This document shows, in pieces, positions 53,807-63,435 of a stretch of 64,000 nt of DNA. Source of the stretch: Corynebacterium sputi DSM 45148 (GTDB lineage Bacteria > Actinomycetota > Actinomycetes > Mycobacteriales > Mycobacteriaceae); assembly GCF_000427865.1 (NCBI RefSeq), contig NZ_ATYV01000012.1:1-64000 (forward strand). Direction: 5' to 3'. The notes beneath the pieces are model-generated. The model had not been told where the DNA came from. It was given only the letters and a program-made list of their open reading frames with translations, and ran no database searches. The stretch's first letter is position 1. Each line of letters starts with the position of its first letter. Made by a program: the position numbers and the translations under genes.

Positions 53807-54489
53807 TAGCGCTTCACCGCCAGACGGTTATTGGCCCAGCCGAAGAGCAGACCGATGGGCAGGGTCAGGATGACGAATCCCATGGCGAAGATGAAGAAGA
53901 TCGGGATCAGCTGATCCGCGTAGTTCTCCTGCATCGTCTTCATCAGAAGTGACGCTTCAGCCACACCAATTACGGATGCGACCGTCGTGTTCTTTGTCAG
54001 TGCGATGAACGTATTTCCCAGAGGGATCAGGGCACCGCGGAAGGCCTGCGGGAAGATGATCTTGCTGAAGACCTGACTGAAGGTCAGTCCTAATGAACGA
54101 GCAGCCTCGGCCTGGCCGAACGGGACGGTGTTAATGCCCGAACGAAGAGATTCGGACACGAAAGCCGAGGTGTACAGGACGAAGCCGAGCACCGCGAGCC
54201 TGAAATTGTTGTTGATTGAAAACATCTCGTTGTCCCTGGCTAGGGCGACGTCCATGTTCATGTAGAGGCCGAGCGAACAGAACAAGATGACCAGCGTCAG
54301 CGGGGTGTTTCGCATGATCTCGGTGAAGACTGAGGAAATCCGGCGCATCGCGGCGACGGGTGAAACTCTCATGCCGGTGAGGATGATTCCCAGGATCAAT
54401 GAACCGATTCCCGAGTACAGCGCCAGCTTGATCGTCATCCAGAAAGCCGCGGGAAGTTGAGGGGCGAGTTCCGCCCACATTTCACTCAT
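53806..54489 (-). CDS. gluC: Glutamate ABC transporter permease GluC
   Basis: 227 residues from ATG 54489 (AGGAGA 5 nt upstream). Amino-acid permease with the coupling loop [20 protein letters not shown] (about residue 127) and [20 protein letters not shown]. Partner of GluD in the glutamate importer. The gene order matches the gluABCD operon of corynebacteria. Confidence 0.92.
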   Translation of the reverse strand: MSEMWAELAPQLPAAFWMTIKLALYSGIGSLILGIILTGMRVSPVAAMRRISSVFTEIMRNTPLTLVILFCSLGLYMNMDVALARDNEMFSINNNFRLAVLGFVLYTSAFVSESLRSGINTVPFGQAEAARSLGLTFSQVFSKIIFPQAFRGALIPLGNTFIALTKNTTVASVIGVAEASLLMKTMQENYADQLIPIFFIFAMGFVILTLPIGLLFGWANNRLAVKR

Positions 54490-54498
54490 GGTGTTCTC

Positions 54499-55392
54499 CT
54501 ACCTGCCTTCCAGGAAACTGAGGTCGCCGGCGGGGACAACTTCGACGGTCTCGCCGTACTCGCCGAGGTTGTCCTCCATGATTCGGGCGAATTCGCCAGA
54601 GTCGTCCATCTGGTCAACGGCTTCGTTGATCGCCTCGGTGGATTCGTCGTCGCCGAGAGTGTGTCCGACTCCGTAGAACTCGTCGGTGAAGGAGGTTCCG
54701 TCCTCCTGAACCATGTCGACGACACGGAATTCACCGTTGTACTGAGCTGCGTATCCGGCCAGGATCGTCGCGTCGGTCGTCATGGCGTCGACCTTGCCGC
54801 GACGAAGTGCCTCGACACAGGTCGTGTAGGAATCGAATTCCTGGAGCTGGACGCTCGGCAGTGCGCTCTTGATCGTCTGCGCTGGAGTGGATCCGGTGAC
54901 CGAGCAAAGCTTGCGACCGTCCAAGTCAGCGAGAGTGTTCAACGAGTTGTCGTCGTCACGGACCAGAAGCGCCTGGTGGGTGAGCAAGTACGGGCCGCCG
55001 AAGTTCACCGCATTGGCACGGCCCTGGTTGATGGAGTACGTCGCGACGATCATCGTCATCTCACCGTTTCGGATGAGCATCTCGCGCTGTGCCGAAGGGG
55101 CCTCGCGCCAGACGATTTCCGGATGCTCCCAACCGTTGTTGTCGGCGATGGTATTGACGATGTAGGTGGCCACGTCTACGTCTACGCCTGACATGGCTTT
55201 GTCTGGTTCGCGCAGGCCGAGACCTGGCTGGTCATACTTGGTACCGATGACGACTTCTCCGGACTGGATGTCACCGAGAACGCTCCGCGGCTGCGATGAA
55301 CCGCAGGCGGTGAGCCCAGCGACGAGGCCGAGGCTCGTCACCACTGCGGCCGCGCGGGCGAGCAGGCTCCTTCTTCGAGTTGTAGTATTCAT
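54499..55392 (-). CDS. gluB: Glutamate-binding lipoprotein GluB
   Basis: 297 residues from ATG 55392, placed about 7 nt after AGGAGGT (the GTG at 55401 falls within the SD). Arg-rich n-region RRRSLLARAAAVV, hydrophobic core and lipobox LTACG give a membrane-anchored binding protein. Family 3 solute-binding fold: VIGTKYDQPGLGLREPDKAM, SGVDVDVATYIVNTIADNNG, REMLIRNGEMTMIVATYSIN and LCSVTGSTPAQTIKS. Delivers L-glutamate to GluCD. It lies 12 bases downstream of gluA. Confidence 0.93.
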   Translation of the reverse strand: MNTTTRRRSLLARAAAVVTSLGLVAGLTACGSSQPRSVLGDIQSGEVVIGTKYDQPGLGLREPDKAMSGVDVDVATYIVNTIADNNGWEHPEIVWREAPSAQREMLIRNGEMTMIVATYSINQGRANAVNFGGPYLLTHQALLVRDDDNSLNTLADLDGRKLCSVTGSTPAQTIKSALPSVQLQEFDSYTTCVEALRRGKVDAMTTDATILAGYAAQYNGEFRVVDMVQEDGTSFTDEFYGVGHTLGDDESTEAINEAVDQMDDSGEFARIMEDNLGEYGETVEVVPAGDLSFLEGR

Positions 55393-55404
55393 GCCCGGCA
55401 CCTC

Positions 55405-56166
55405 CTAGTGTCCGAGGATCTTGCCCAGGAAGTCCCGGGCCCGATCCGTCGCCGGATTGCTGAAGAAGTCTTCGGGGTCTGAGTCCTCGACGATTTCGCC
55501 GTCTGCCATGAACAAGATTCGGTCGGCGGCACGTCGGGCGAAGCCCATTTCGTGGGTAACCACAACCATCGTCATGCCCTCCTTAGCCAGCGAGGTCATC
55601 ACGTCGAGGACTTCGTTGACCATTTCCGGGTCCAGAGCTGAGGTCGGCTCGTCGAAGAGCATGACCTTCGGCTTCATTGCCAAGGCGCGGGCGATCGCTA
55701 CACGCTGCTGCTGACCACCGGAGAGTTGTGCCGGGTACTTGTCTGCCTGAGCAGAGATTCCGACACGGTCCAAAAGCTCACCGGCCAAATCGTTGGCATC
55801 CGATTTGGACAGCTTTCGCACCTTCGTCGGCGCGAGCGTGACGTTGTCGCGAATCGAGAGATGGCTGAACAGGTTGAAGGACTGGAACACCATGCCCACC
55901 TCAGACCGAAGTTCGGCCAACTGCTTGCCTTCTTCTGGAAGCAGAACGCCGTCGATGAAGATTTCGCCTTCTTCGATGGTCTCCAGGCGGTTGATGGTGC
56001 GGCACAGGGTTGATTTACCGGAGCCGGAAGGCCCAAGTACCACGACCACCTGGCCGCGGGGGATTTCGATGTTGATGTTCTTCAGGGCATGAAAATCGCC
56101 GAAGTACTTCTCCACGTCCGTCATGCGGATCATCGCGTCCGTGGTGTTTGCCTGGTCATTGGTCAT
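55405..56166 (-). CDS. gluA: Glutamate ABC transporter ATPase GluA
   Basis: 253 residues from ATG 56166. ATG 56172, two codons earlier, abuts the -10 and is less likely. ABC ATPase: Walker [22 protein letters not shown]-loop [20 protein letters not shown], signature [20 protein letters not shown], Walker [17 protein letters not shown] and switch [20 protein letters not shown]. Energises glutamate uptake. First gene of gluABCD. A CRP/GlxR-like site lies about 100 bases upstream. Confidence 0.95.
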   Translation of the reverse strand: MTNDQANTTDAMIRMTDVEKYFGDFHALKNINIEIPRGQVVVVLGPSGSGKSTLCRTINRLETIEEGEIFIDGVLLPEEGKQLAELRSEVGMVFQSFNLFSHLSIRDNVTLAPTKVRKLSKSDANDLAGELLDRVGISAQADKYPAQLSGGQQQRVAIARALAMKPKVMLFDEPTSALDPEMVNEVLDVMTSLAKEGMTMVVVTHEMGFARRAADRILFMADGEIVEDSDPEDFFSNPATDRARDFLGKILGH

Positions 56167-56172
56167 AGCCAT

Positions 56173-56178
56173 AATCTA
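56173..56178 (-). promoter_or_regulatory. -10 hexamer TAGATT for leaderless gluA
   Basis: TAGATT on the minus strand abuts ATG 56172 and ends 6 nt before ATG 56166, which points to the second ATG as the leaderless start. Confidence 0.5.
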
Positions 56179-56262
56179 CTCAACAGGAACCTTTAAGTTA
56201 ATAGTCAGAACGTTAAGCTTGGTCACAGGAGTGTTAAATGCTGACTCAGCGTCACCTTCAGG

Positions 56263-56278
56263 TGTTGTGTATGTCACA
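56263..56278 (+). promoter_or_regulatory. Weak CRP/GlxR-like site between gluA and miaB
   Basis: TGTTGTGTATGTCACA has one perfect TCACA half and one imperfect half (TGTTG for TGTGA). GlxR control of gluA is known in C. glutamicum, which makes this a reasonable but weak candidate. Confidence 0.35.
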
Positions 56279-56349
56279 GTTGAGAAAGTCTTGCCTCTTC
56301 CCGCGGCCGATTCCCGTACATGCCAGGTGGGCGACTAACGTCTGGGGAT

Positions 56350-57906
56350 GTGACCATCCCCAGCCCCAGCACCATCCCCGGTTCACACACGCCTGGTCGT
56401 ACCTACGAGGTCCGCACTTTTGGCTGTCAGATGAACGTCCATGACTCCGAGCGCCTGTCCGGCCTCCTTGAGGAGAACGGCTACCGTGCCGCTGCTCCCG
56501 AGGAACGACCAGACGTCATCGTGTTCAACACGTGCGCTGTCCGCGAGAATGCGGACAACAAGTTGTACGGAACCCTCGGTCAGCTCAAGCCCCTCAAGGA
56601 TGCTGACCCGACTATGCAAATTGCCGTCGGTGGCTGCATGGCGCAGAAGGACCGCGCGACGGTGGTGAAGAAGGCTCCGTGGGTGGACGTCGTGTTCGGC
56701 ACCCACAATCTTGGTTCTCTGCCGGCGCTATTGGAGCGCTCCGCTCACAATGGAGATGCCCAGGTTGAGATCAAGGATGCGCTGGAAGATTTCCCGTCGG
56801 TACTGCCGGCGAAGCGTGAATCTGCGTATGCGGGCTGGGTCTCAGTGTCCGTCGGCTGTAACAACACGTGTACTTTCTGCATCGTGCCGGCACTACGAGG
56901 CAAGGAGCTAGACCGCCGCCCCGGCGACATTCTTGCTGAAGTCCAGGCACTTGTGGAACAGGGTGTTTCCGAGGTGACCCTTCTGGGCCAAAACGTCAAT
57001 GCCTACGGCGTGAATTTCGACGACCCGGAACTGGAACGGGATCGGTCGGCTTTCTCCAAGTTGTTGCGTGCCACCGGTGACATTGAGGGCCTGGAAAGGG
57101 TCCGATTCACCTCACCACACCCGGCAGAGTTCACCGATGACGTTATCGATGCAATGGCAGAGACTTCGAATGTTTGCCCGCAGCTCCATATGCCGCTGCA
57201 GTCCGGTTCGGACAAGGTTTTGAAGGAAATGAAGCGGTCCTACCGTTCCAAGAAGTTCCTCGGAATCCTCGATAAGGTCCGAGAACGGATGCCGCAGGCA
57301 TCGATCACCACTGACATTATCGTTGGTTTTCCTGGAGAGACCGAAGAGGATTTCCAGGCGACGCTCGACGTCGTGGAAAAGGCTCGCTTCACCTCTGCGT
57401 ACACCTTCCAGTACTCGCCGCGCCCGGGTACTCCGGCAGCGGAGTACGCCGATCAGGTCGACCCAGAGGTTGTCGGCGACCGGTACCGCAGGTTGCAGGA
57501 GCTTCAAGAGCGCGTCAGCGCCGAGGAGAACACCAAGCTCATCGGGGCAGAGGTAGAACTGCTCGTGATCGATAATGAGAGCCGTCGCAATGCCGAGAGT
57601 GGACGCATGACCGGCCGCGCCCGCGATGGTCGACTTGTTCACTTTGCGCTGTCTCACCCAGATAGCACCGTCGATGGCACGAAGATCCGCCCCGGCGACT
57701 ATCTCCGGACGACCGTGACTGACTCTGCGGCTCATTACCTCGTCGCTGAGTCACCTGTCTGGGATCACCGACGCACCCGCGCCGGTGACATGTGGGAAGT
57801 GGGCCAGACCCCGACTACGGCGCCGATTGGCGTCGGGTTAGGCTTGCCGAAGATCGGGCGTCCGACGCCCGTCACCGTGAACGACGAGGGATGTGGCTGT
57901 GGCTGA
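56350..57906 (+). CDS. miaB: tRNA-2-methylthio-N6-dimethylallyladenosine synthase
   Basis: 518 residues from GTG 56350, with TAACGT 8 nt upstream; the open frame begins at ATG 56320. A radical-SAM methylthiotransferase acting on i6A37 made by MiaA. The N-terminal UPF0004 domain has three cluster cysteines in [17 protein letters not shown] and GGCMAQKD. The radical-[11 protein letters not shown] is near residue 175, and a C-terminal TRAM domain follows. A Cys/Gly tail (EGCGCG) ends the protein. Its stop overlaps the next gene by 14 bases. miaA lies 3 kb downstream. Confidence 0.96.
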   Translation: MTIPSPSTIPGSHTPGRTYEVRTFGCQMNVHDSERLSGLLEENGYRAAAPEERPDVIVFNTCAVRENADNKLYGTLGQLKPLKDADPTMQIAVGGCMAQKDRATVVKKAPWVDVVFGTHNLGSLPALLERSAHNGDAQVEIKDALEDFPSVLPAKRESAYAGWVSVSVGCNNTCTFCIVPALRGKELDRRPGDILAEVQALVEQGVSEVTLLGQNVNAYGVNFDDPELERDRSAFSKLLRATGDIEGLERVRFTSPHPAEFTDDVIDAMAETSNVCPQLHMPLQSGSDKVLKEMKRSYRSKKFLGILDKVRERMPQASITTDIIVGFPGETEEDFQATLDVVEKARFTSAYTFQYSPRPGTPAAEYADQVDPEVVGDRYRRLQELQERVSAEENTKLIGAEVELLVIDNESRRNAESGRMTGRARDGRLVHFALSHPDSTVDGTKIRPGDYLRTTVTDSAAHYLVAESPVWDHRRTRAGDMWEVGQTPTTAPIGVGLGLPKIGRPTPVTVNDEGCGCG

Positions 57907-58654
57907 TCAGATAGAGCCGACCAAGGCGAAGTCGATTCTCGATGACTCCAGGCTCAAGGAGTATCGCGATGACCTGACCGGGGCAGAACGGAAGTTCGGC
58001 CGCGAGGTGCAGGTGACCCCCGTGCTATGGGTGTGTCTGGCACTGGCAGTCGGCCTGATCATCACGTATTTCTTGCCGTTCTCCGGTTCGGTGCTGGGCT
58101 TCGACATCCTGCTGGACACTGACATCGCCGAGGCGAATCGCGTGACCTTGCCGGAGCGGGTCTTTTCGATCCTGATGCTGGTGACGATCCTGCTTGTGTT
58201 CGCTACGTTGCTTTCGCGCTCGTCTGGGGTTGCGTTTGCGGCTTGGGGTTTCTCCGGTGTCTCCGCCGCGTACTCAGTGTTTGCCGGTTGGATGCGCCAG
58301 TCGCGTCAGGCCCAGTACAGCGCTGAGCACATTCCCACTGACGCAGGTGCCGGTATTTCCTACGGCCTGATGGCAGCCATTGCATTGAGTTTCATGCTGG
58401 CGATTGCGCTGTCTGCTCTGGTGTTCACTCGCTCGAACATGCTCACCGTGCTTCAGGCAGCCCGGCGCGAGGAGGTTCACTCTGATCCGGTGCTCCGAGA
58501 GCAGCAGGTATTCCTCCGTTCTGGGCTGACCCCGCGTACGGAGACTGAGCTCGACGTAGTCGATGACCGTCGTGCCAAGGCCCGTGAGCGCCAGCAGGCG
58601 TCTCGTGAACGGATTCAAAAGAATATTGAATCCAAGCCAGACACTGAGAACTGA
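57893..58654 (+). CDS. Conserved membrane protein (Rv2732c-like)
   Basis: 253 residues from GTG 57893 (GTG 57899 also possible), overlapping the miaB end. Four membrane helices at about residues 44-65, 90-110, 115-135 and 160-182 ([60 protein letters not shown]), flanked by charged termini; the C-terminal 40 residues are a basic/acidic helix. Its position after miaB is the same in mycobacteria. The function is unknown. Confidence 0.8.
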   Translation: MAVADQIEPTKAKSILDDSRLKEYRDDLTGAERKFGREVQVTPVLWVCLALAVGLIITYFLPFSGSVLGFDILLDTDIAEANRVTLPERVFSILMLVTILLVFATLLSRSSGVAFAAWGFSGVSAAYSVFAGWMRQSRQAQYSAEHIPTDAGAGISYGLMAAIALSFMLAIALSALVFTRSNMLTVLQAARREEVHSDPVLREQQVFLRSGLTPRTETELDVVDDRRAKARERQQASRERIQKNIESKPDTEN

Positions 58655-58668
58655 TCTGCTGCATGGAG

Positions 58669-58699
58669 ATGCCCCGGCCATTAGGCCGGGGCATTTTTT
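58669..58699 (+). terminator. Terminator after the miaB-membrane-protein unit
   Basis: A perfect 11-bp stem ATGCCCCGGCC/GGCCGGGGCAT with a 4-nt loop is followed by TTTTT. It also separates this unit from the convergent DUF349 gene. Confidence 0.9.
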
Positions 58700-58717
58700 G
58701 CTTTACGACGTCCTCGT

Positions 58718-60031
58718 CTACATCGAATCCAACGTGCCACGCGCGGTGTCGGCCCACTGGCGCCACTGCTCGGCAGTTGCCCGTGCCTCGTCTGCCTTCT
58801 TCGTGTTGCCCTTGGCGGCGAAGGACTCTGCCTTGGCCTCGAAATCCTCGGCGCGCTCGACGAACTGAGCCACTCGTGCCTCAGCCTCCGGGTCAGTGCG
58901 GCGCCACTGGGAGTCGGCAGCGTCGGAGACACGGCCTTCGAGTTCAGCGATGCGGTTCTCAAACTCACGGACTCGGTCCCGGGGGACAAAGCCGATGGCT
59001 TCCCACTTCTCCTGGAGGCTCCGCAGGTTAGCGCGGGCCTTGTCGAGATTGCCGGACGGGTCGATTAGCTGGTCGTACTCGGCCAGCAAAGCTTCCTTGG
59101 CCTCGGCGTTAGCAGCGAATTCACGGTCGCGCTCAGCGTTGACTTCATTGCGGGCCGCGAAGAAGTGGTCCTGGGCGGCACGGAACTGCTCCCACAGCTT
59201 GTCGTCGGCTTCACGCGGGGCACGGCCTGCGGCCTTCCACTGGTTCATCAGGTCGCGGTATGCAGAAGCGGTGTCTCCCCAGTTAGTGGAGTTCTGCAGC
59301 GCGACGGCTTCCTCGACGAGCGCTTCCTTGGTGCGCTTCGCAGTTGCGCGATTCTTGTCGAGCTCCGCGAAGTGGGATCCACGCCGGCGATTGAATGAGT
59401 CCCGGGCGCGGGAGTAGCGCTTCCACAGCGCGTCATCGGTTCCACGATCGATACCGCGGATGCCACGCCACTCCTCGAGGATCTGGCGGATCCGGTCGCC
59501 GGAAGCCTTCCAGTCAGTGGAGGTCTCAGCGATTCCTTCGACCTCTGCGATCAGCTCCTCCTTGCGGGCGATGGCACGCTCCCGGCGGGACTGGCGATTC
59601 GCTTCAGCGTTGTCCGCTGCCGTCACCGAATCGGCAAGCAGCGAGGTCAACCGCTTGTGCAGTGCGTCCACGTCGCCGAGAACCTTGGCGTTGGGCAGGC
59701 CGTCGAGAAGCGTCTGTGCATTTCCCGAGATGGACTTGTGCTCTTCGGGAGATGCCTTCAGGCGGGCCTCAAGTAGTGCGACCTGGGTGGCCAAGTCATC
59801 GAACCGAGCGCCGAAGTGCGCGTACGCCTCATCGATGTCGCCGGCCTGCCATGACCCAATCTCGCGCTCGCCATCCGCGGTGGTGAGGTACACGGTGCCC
59901 TCATCGGTGACACGGCCCCACTTCTTCGGGTCGGATGTGGGGGCAGCGGCAAGTGTCGCCACAGCCGCAGCCTTCGACGGTCCGGGACGGGGACCCGGCT
60001 TTGCGGAGGGTTTCGGGGTGGTCTCGGTCAT
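58718..60031 (-). CDS. DUF349 domain protein
   Basis: 437 residues from ATG 60031 (AAGAAGGA upstream; the frame is open 90 bases further). A Pro/Ala/Lys-rich N-terminus precedes KKWGRVTDEGTVYLTTADGE. The rest is all-helical with several DUF349 repeats, each with a Trp-rich core (ILEEWRGIRGIDRGTDDALW, DLMNQWKAAGRAPREADDKL, LQEKWEAIGFVPRDRVREFE). It resembles mycobacterial Rv2731 in the same position. Its molecular function is unknown; an RNA- or ribosome-related role has been suggested for DUF349 proteins elsewhere, but the sequence here does not show it. Confidence 0.85.
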   Translation of the reverse strand: MTETTPKPSAKPGPRPGPSKAAAVATLAAAPTSDPKKWGRVTDEGTVYLTTADGEREIGSWQAGDIDEAYAHFGARFDDLATQVALLEARLKASPEEHKSISGNAQTLLDGLPNAKVLGDVDALHKRLTSLLADSVTAADNAEANRQSRRERAIARKEELIAEVEGIAETSTDWKASGDRIRQILEEWRGIRGIDRGTDDALWKRYSRARDSFNRRRGSHFAELDKNRATAKRTKEALVEEAVALQNSTNWGDTASAYRDLMNQWKAAGRAPREADDKLWEQFRAAQDHFFAARNEVNAERDREFAANAEAKEALLAEYDQLIDPSGNLDKARANLRSLQEKWEAIGFVPRDRVREFENRIAELEGRVSDAADSQWRRTDPEAEARVAQFVERAEDFEAKAESFAAKGNTKKADEARATAEQWRQWADTARGTLDSM

Positions 60032-60167
60032 GGGTCTGTCCTTCTTAGTGATGGGTGCGCCGCGCGACACGGCTGCCGGACACGTTTTCCGGAGTTGATT
60101 ATCGCATGAGACGCAGGGCACAAGTCCAGCACATACGGGCCGACGTAGGAGATCTGTGATCCGACGG

Positions 60168-60173
60168 TACCCT
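60168..60173 (+). promoter_or_regulatory. -10 hexamer TACCCT (leaderless start at 60181)
   Basis: TACCCT ends 7 nt before GTG 60181 and probably drives the Rv2728c-like gene and miaA. Confidence 0.5.
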
Positions 60174-60180
60174 CAGACCT

Positions 60181-60807
60181 GTGAAAGAGGACCTGTTGAT
60201 CATTCCCGGAACGCCGGTGCTGGTGCCGGAGTTGTCCGTCGGTGACCCCGATGCGGAAGAGCTTCGCGCAGTGGTGCTCTCGGAGTTATCCGTGGTGCTG
60301 GACCGCGCCACGGTGCCACCGAAGATTGTTCGGCTGGAGCAGCTGGGCCAGGACACCGCGATTGAAGGGTCGTTTCGAGCATGGGGCGCAGACGTCTCCG
60401 TCGGGGTCGGGCATTATCTGCCAGAATTGGTCGCTCGGTGGGCCTTGAGTGAATTCGGAGTCTCCGGGCACCAGATTCTCGCAACCGACCGGATCCCGCA
60501 GACTGGTCCTGTCATCGTTGTTACCGACGGACCTGCGGCGCTGTCTGCTGCAGCGCCTCTGACACTCATGCCCGAGGCAGTGACGCTTGACGATGCCTGC
60601 CGCGCCATCGCCGGCGGCACCGCCGTCCGGGAAGCCGCCGCAGTGATCCGCGCCGGTGATACCGAGGCCTGCGGACTGTACTCGGCGGACTTGTGGCTGC
60701 AGTTGGCTGACCGCTCCCAGGATCTTGGCGCCGACGTCCTGCACACTAGGGCCTACGATGCGGCGCCATACGGCGTTGGCTACCACGTCGCGAGGTGGTC
60801 CTGGTGA
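60181..60807 (+). CDS. Conserved Ala-rich protein upstream of miaA (Rv2728c-like)
   Basis: 208 residues. Begins [15 protein letters not shown], with a central [20 protein letters not shown] and [20 protein letters not shown]. The pattern resembles the class III extradiol-dioxygenase LigB-like fold, but no His metal cluster of an active dioxygenase is evident, so catalysis is uncertain. The gene always precedes miaA in mycobacteria and corynebacteria. It overlaps miaA by 13 bases, indicating coupling. Confidence 0.75.
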   Translation: MKEDLLIIPGTPVLVPELSVGDPDAEELRAVVLSELSVVLDRATVPPKIVRLEQLGQDTAIEGSFRAWGADVSVGVGHYLPELVARWALSEFGVSGHQILATDRIPQTGPVIVVTDGPAALSAAAPLTLMPEAVTLDDACRAIAGGTAVREAAAVIRAGDTEACGLYSADLWLQLADRSQDLGADVLHTRAYDAAPYGVGYHVARWSW

Positions 60808-61703
60808 ACCCCATTGCAGTAATCGGACCGACCGCTTCCGGCAAGTCCGCCCTTGGCCTTGACCTTGCCGAACGGCTGGGCGGGGAGATCGTCAATGTCG
60901 ATTCCATGCAGCTGTACCGGGGGATGGATATCGGCACCGCGAAGCTCCCAGTGGGGGAGCGCCGGGGGATTGCACACCACCAGCTCGACGTCCTCAATGT
61001 GACCGAACCGGCGTCGGTTGCGACGTACCAACAGGAGGCGATCGCTGACGTCGAGGCGATCATGGCTCGTGGCCGGACCCCGATCTTGGTCGGCGGCTCC
61101 ATGATGTACGTCCAGGCTCTCGTCGACGACTGGCAGTTCCCGCCGACTGATCCGGAGGTCCGCTCGAAATGGGAGGCGGTCCAGCAGGAGATCGGAGTGA
61201 AGGGCCTTCACGACCGACTCGCAAAGGTCGACCCGGATGCCGCGGCGATCATCGAACGCAAGGACCCCAGGCGCATCGTGCGGGCCATGGAAGTGATCGA
61301 GCTGACCGGCCGTCCTTTCGGTGCTTCTAAACCCATTCCTGGGGCACCGCCGCGCTGGGGAACCACGATCATCGGGCTGGCTACAGAGGCTGAGTGGCTG
61401 AACGAACGGATCGAACGCCGGACCCATCAGATGTTCGAGGAGGGATTCATCTCTGAAGTTGAGGGCCTACTGGAGCAGGGACTTCGTAACGGGGTGACCG
61501 CAGCTAGAGCCATCGGATACGCGCAGGTTACCGACCTGATCGACGGGATCATCACCGAGGAGGAGGCATGTGAAAGCACGATCCTTGGGACGCGGCGGTA
61601 TGTCAGACGACAGCGGTCGTGGTTCCGACGGGACCCCAGGATCCACTGGCTCGACGCCGCCGGTGAAGAGCTTGTTGACCAAGCACTTAGAATCGGCTCA
61701 TGA
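60795..61703 (+). CDS. miaA: tRNA dimethylallyltransferase
   Basis: 302 residues from GTG 60795 (GTG 60804 would give MNPIAVIG). Transfers dimethylallyl to A37 of UNN-reading tRNAs, the substrate of MiaB. P-loop [65 protein letters not shown] and [20 protein letters not shown]. It overlaps the upstream gene, and its stop overlaps dapF by 4 bases. Confidence 0.96.
   Translation: MVLVNPIAVIGPTASGKSALGLDLAERLGGEIVNVDSMQLYRGMDIGTAKLPVGERRGIAHHQLDVLNVTEPASVATYQQEAIADVEAIMARGRTPILVGGSMMYVQALVDDWQFPPTDPEVRSKWEAVQQEIGVKGLHDRLAKVDPDAAAIIERKDPRRIVRAMEVIELTGRPFGASKPIPGAPPRWGTTIIGLATEAEWLNERIERRTHQMFEEGFISEVEGLLEQGLRNGVTAARAIGYAQVTDLIDGIITEEEACESTILGTRRYVRRQRSWFRRDPRIHWLDAAGEELVDQALRIGS
61688..61693 (+). 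promoter_or_regulatory. -10 hexamer TAGAAT within miaA for leaderless dapF
   Basis: TAGAAT ends 6 nt before ATG 61700, so dapF could have a leaderless transcript in addition to read-through from miaA. Confidence 0.5.
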
Positions 61704-62554
61704 TCTCCTTCCTCAAGGGCCACGGCACCGAAAACGACTTCATTATCATCCCGGACACTGACGCGGCGATTGACCTTCCCGCCTCGTATGTCGCCAGGCT
61801 GTGTGACCGCCGCGCGGGCATTGGTGCGGATGGGATCCTCCATGTAGCGACTGCAGGCGCACTACTGCGTACCGGCGCCCTTGAGGCACTGCCGCCTCAG
61901 GTCGAGGAGTCGGACTGGTTTATGGACTACCGCAATGCGGACGGTTCCATCGCTGAGATGTGCGGTAACGGCGTGCGGGTCTTTGCCCACTATCTCGTCG
62001 CATACGAGGGTGCGCAGCGCTCAGGGCTGCGAGTCGGCACGCGGGCGGGATTGCGTGAGGTGGAGGTTCACTCCGCAGATGCCCGCAACGCGGACGTCAC
62101 GGTGGATATGGGTATCGCTACGGTACTTGGCGAATCCACTTGTACCGTTGGCGGCCAAATCTTCACCGGCCTTGGCGTGGATGTGGGAAATCCGCACTTG
62201 GCCTGTGTGGACCCTGCATTGACTGCCGAGTCATTGGCATCCATGGAATTGCTAGGGGAGGTCTCCCCATCGCAGGAGATGTTCCCGGACGGAGTTAACC
62301 TGGAGATTGTCACCCCAGTTTCAGGCTCGGTCATTCACATGCGAGTTATCGAGCGTGGAGCAGGGGAGACCCGCTCCTGCGGTACCGGAACCGTGGCTGC
62401 AGCGAAGGCCGCTCTAGCCAATGCGGGACGAGATTCTGGGGAACTGACGGTCCAGATCCCCGGTGGACGGGTAGTGGTAGAGGTCCGCTCCGATGGAGGG
62501 GCAACACTAACTGGTCCCTCGGTCATCCTCGCCGAGGGAACCGTCGAACTTTAG
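61700..62554 (+). CDS. dapF: Diaminopimelate epimerase
   Basis: 284 residues. Converts LL- to meso-diaminopimelate for peptidoglycan and lysine. The two catalytic cysteines lie in [14 protein letters not shown] (about residue 91) and [15 protein letters not shown] (about residue 227). [13 protein letters not shown] is at the N-terminus, [11 protein letters not shown] in the middle. A small insertion around residues 52-68 separates GADGILHV from [15 protein letters not shown]. It overlaps the convergent Cys-rich gene by 4 bases. Confidence 0.96.
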   Translation: MISFLKGHGTENDFIIIPDTDAAIDLPASYVARLCDRRAGIGADGILHVATAGALLRTGALEALPPQVEESDWFMDYRNADGSIAEMCGNGVRVFAHYLVAYEGAQRSGLRVGTRAGLREVEVHSADARNADVTVDMGIATVLGESTCTVGGQIFTGLGVDVGNPHLACVDPALTAESLASMELLGEVSPSQEMFPDGVNLEIVTPVSGSVIHMRVIERGAGETRSCGTGTVAAAKAALANAGRDSGELTVQIPGGRVVVEVRSDGGATLTGPSVILAEGTVEL

Positions 62555-63330
62555 TGTCCGCCGCAGCCGCAGTTTCCTGAACCGCAGCCGCCGGAATCTC
62601 CACCACAGCCGGCGGGCGGGATGATCTCACCGACCACATGGAAGGTTCCGGAGACGATCGCACCGGGGGCCGGAATGGCACCCTCAACATCGATCGGCAG
62701 GCTGAGATCCATCGGGACCAAGCCTCCGATGGTCACATGCCAGAACTCCTGGCCGGTCAGAGCGTTGGAGCGCTTGTCAGTGGAAATAATCTTCGCAGAT
62801 ATCTCCGCGGTAGCGTCCGCCGACCGAGTGCCGGAACCGGGGTTGAGCACAGGCTCTGCGCCAGGGAACTTCACAGTGCCGGGGGCGTAGCCGGTGCGTG
62901 CAGTGAACTTCTCTGGGGTGCCGTCGACTCGCGATTCGAGAGCAAGTCCCGTCAGAGCCACCTGTTCGAAAGACTGGGTTCCGGCCTCTACGAGCATCGG
63001 ACCCTGGGCGAGGTTGCAGGTCAGGCTGACGACGGTGTCTTCGTAGGTGGGGGACCCAGGCACGTCGTCGGTGATGTCGACGAGGGCCAGAACATCGTCG
63101 ACACTGCTGACGTGCGCGGTGACTCGACGGTCGGCGGTGAATCCAGCGTAGGTGTTGAACGGCTCGACACCGAGGACGTACAACTGGGCGCCAGAAGGAT
63201 CGTCGTATCGCACTAACTGGCCTCCGCGGACCTCGCCAAAGACAGAAAGACGGTCAGTCGCGATGGCCGCTTCAACGGCCTCCTGCCAGCGCTCGAAGCC
63301 GAAGCCGAGGCTCTTCAGATCGGATCTCAT
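62551..63330 (-). CDS. Hypothetical protein with Gly/Cys-rich C-terminus
   Basis: 259 residues from ATG 63330; the frame is open to 63516 but TACAAT lies exactly 7 nt before 63330, fixing a leaderless start. It has no signal peptide or membrane helix. The main part (residues 1-240) is a mixed sequence with VTAHVSSVDDVLALVDITD and FWHVTIGGLVPMDLSLPIDV. It ends in a compact cluster [18 protein letters not shown] with five Cys and a final His, which suggests metal or cluster binding. I do not recognise a family. It lies between dapF and hflX on the opposite strand. Confidence 0.65.
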   Translation of the reverse strand: MRSDLKSLGFGFERWQEAVEAAIATDRLSVFGEVRGGQLVRYDDPSGAQLYVLGVEPFNTYAGFTADRRVTAHVSSVDDVLALVDITDDVPGSPTYEDTVVSLTCNLAQGPMLVEAGTQSFEQVALTGLALESRVDGTPEKFTARTGYAPGTVKFPGAEPVLNPGSGTRSADATAEISAKIISTDKRSNALTGQEFWHVTIGGLVPMDLSLPIDVEGAIPAPGAIVSGTFHVVGEIIPPAGCGGDSGGCGSGNCGCGGH

Positions 63331-63337
63331 GGTGCAG

Positions 63338-63343
63338 ATTGTA
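63338..63343 (-). promoter_or_regulatory. -10 hexamer TACAAT for the Cys-rich gene
   Basis: TACAAT (one base from consensus) on the minus strand ends 7 nt before ATG 63330. Confidence 0.6.
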
Positions 63344-63435
63344 ACGCCCGCTGGTGCGGGGTTTGTTCGCCGGTCGCGAACGCAGGACGCACAATTGTTC
63401 CCATCGGTGCCGTTACAGGGCACAATGGGCAATAT

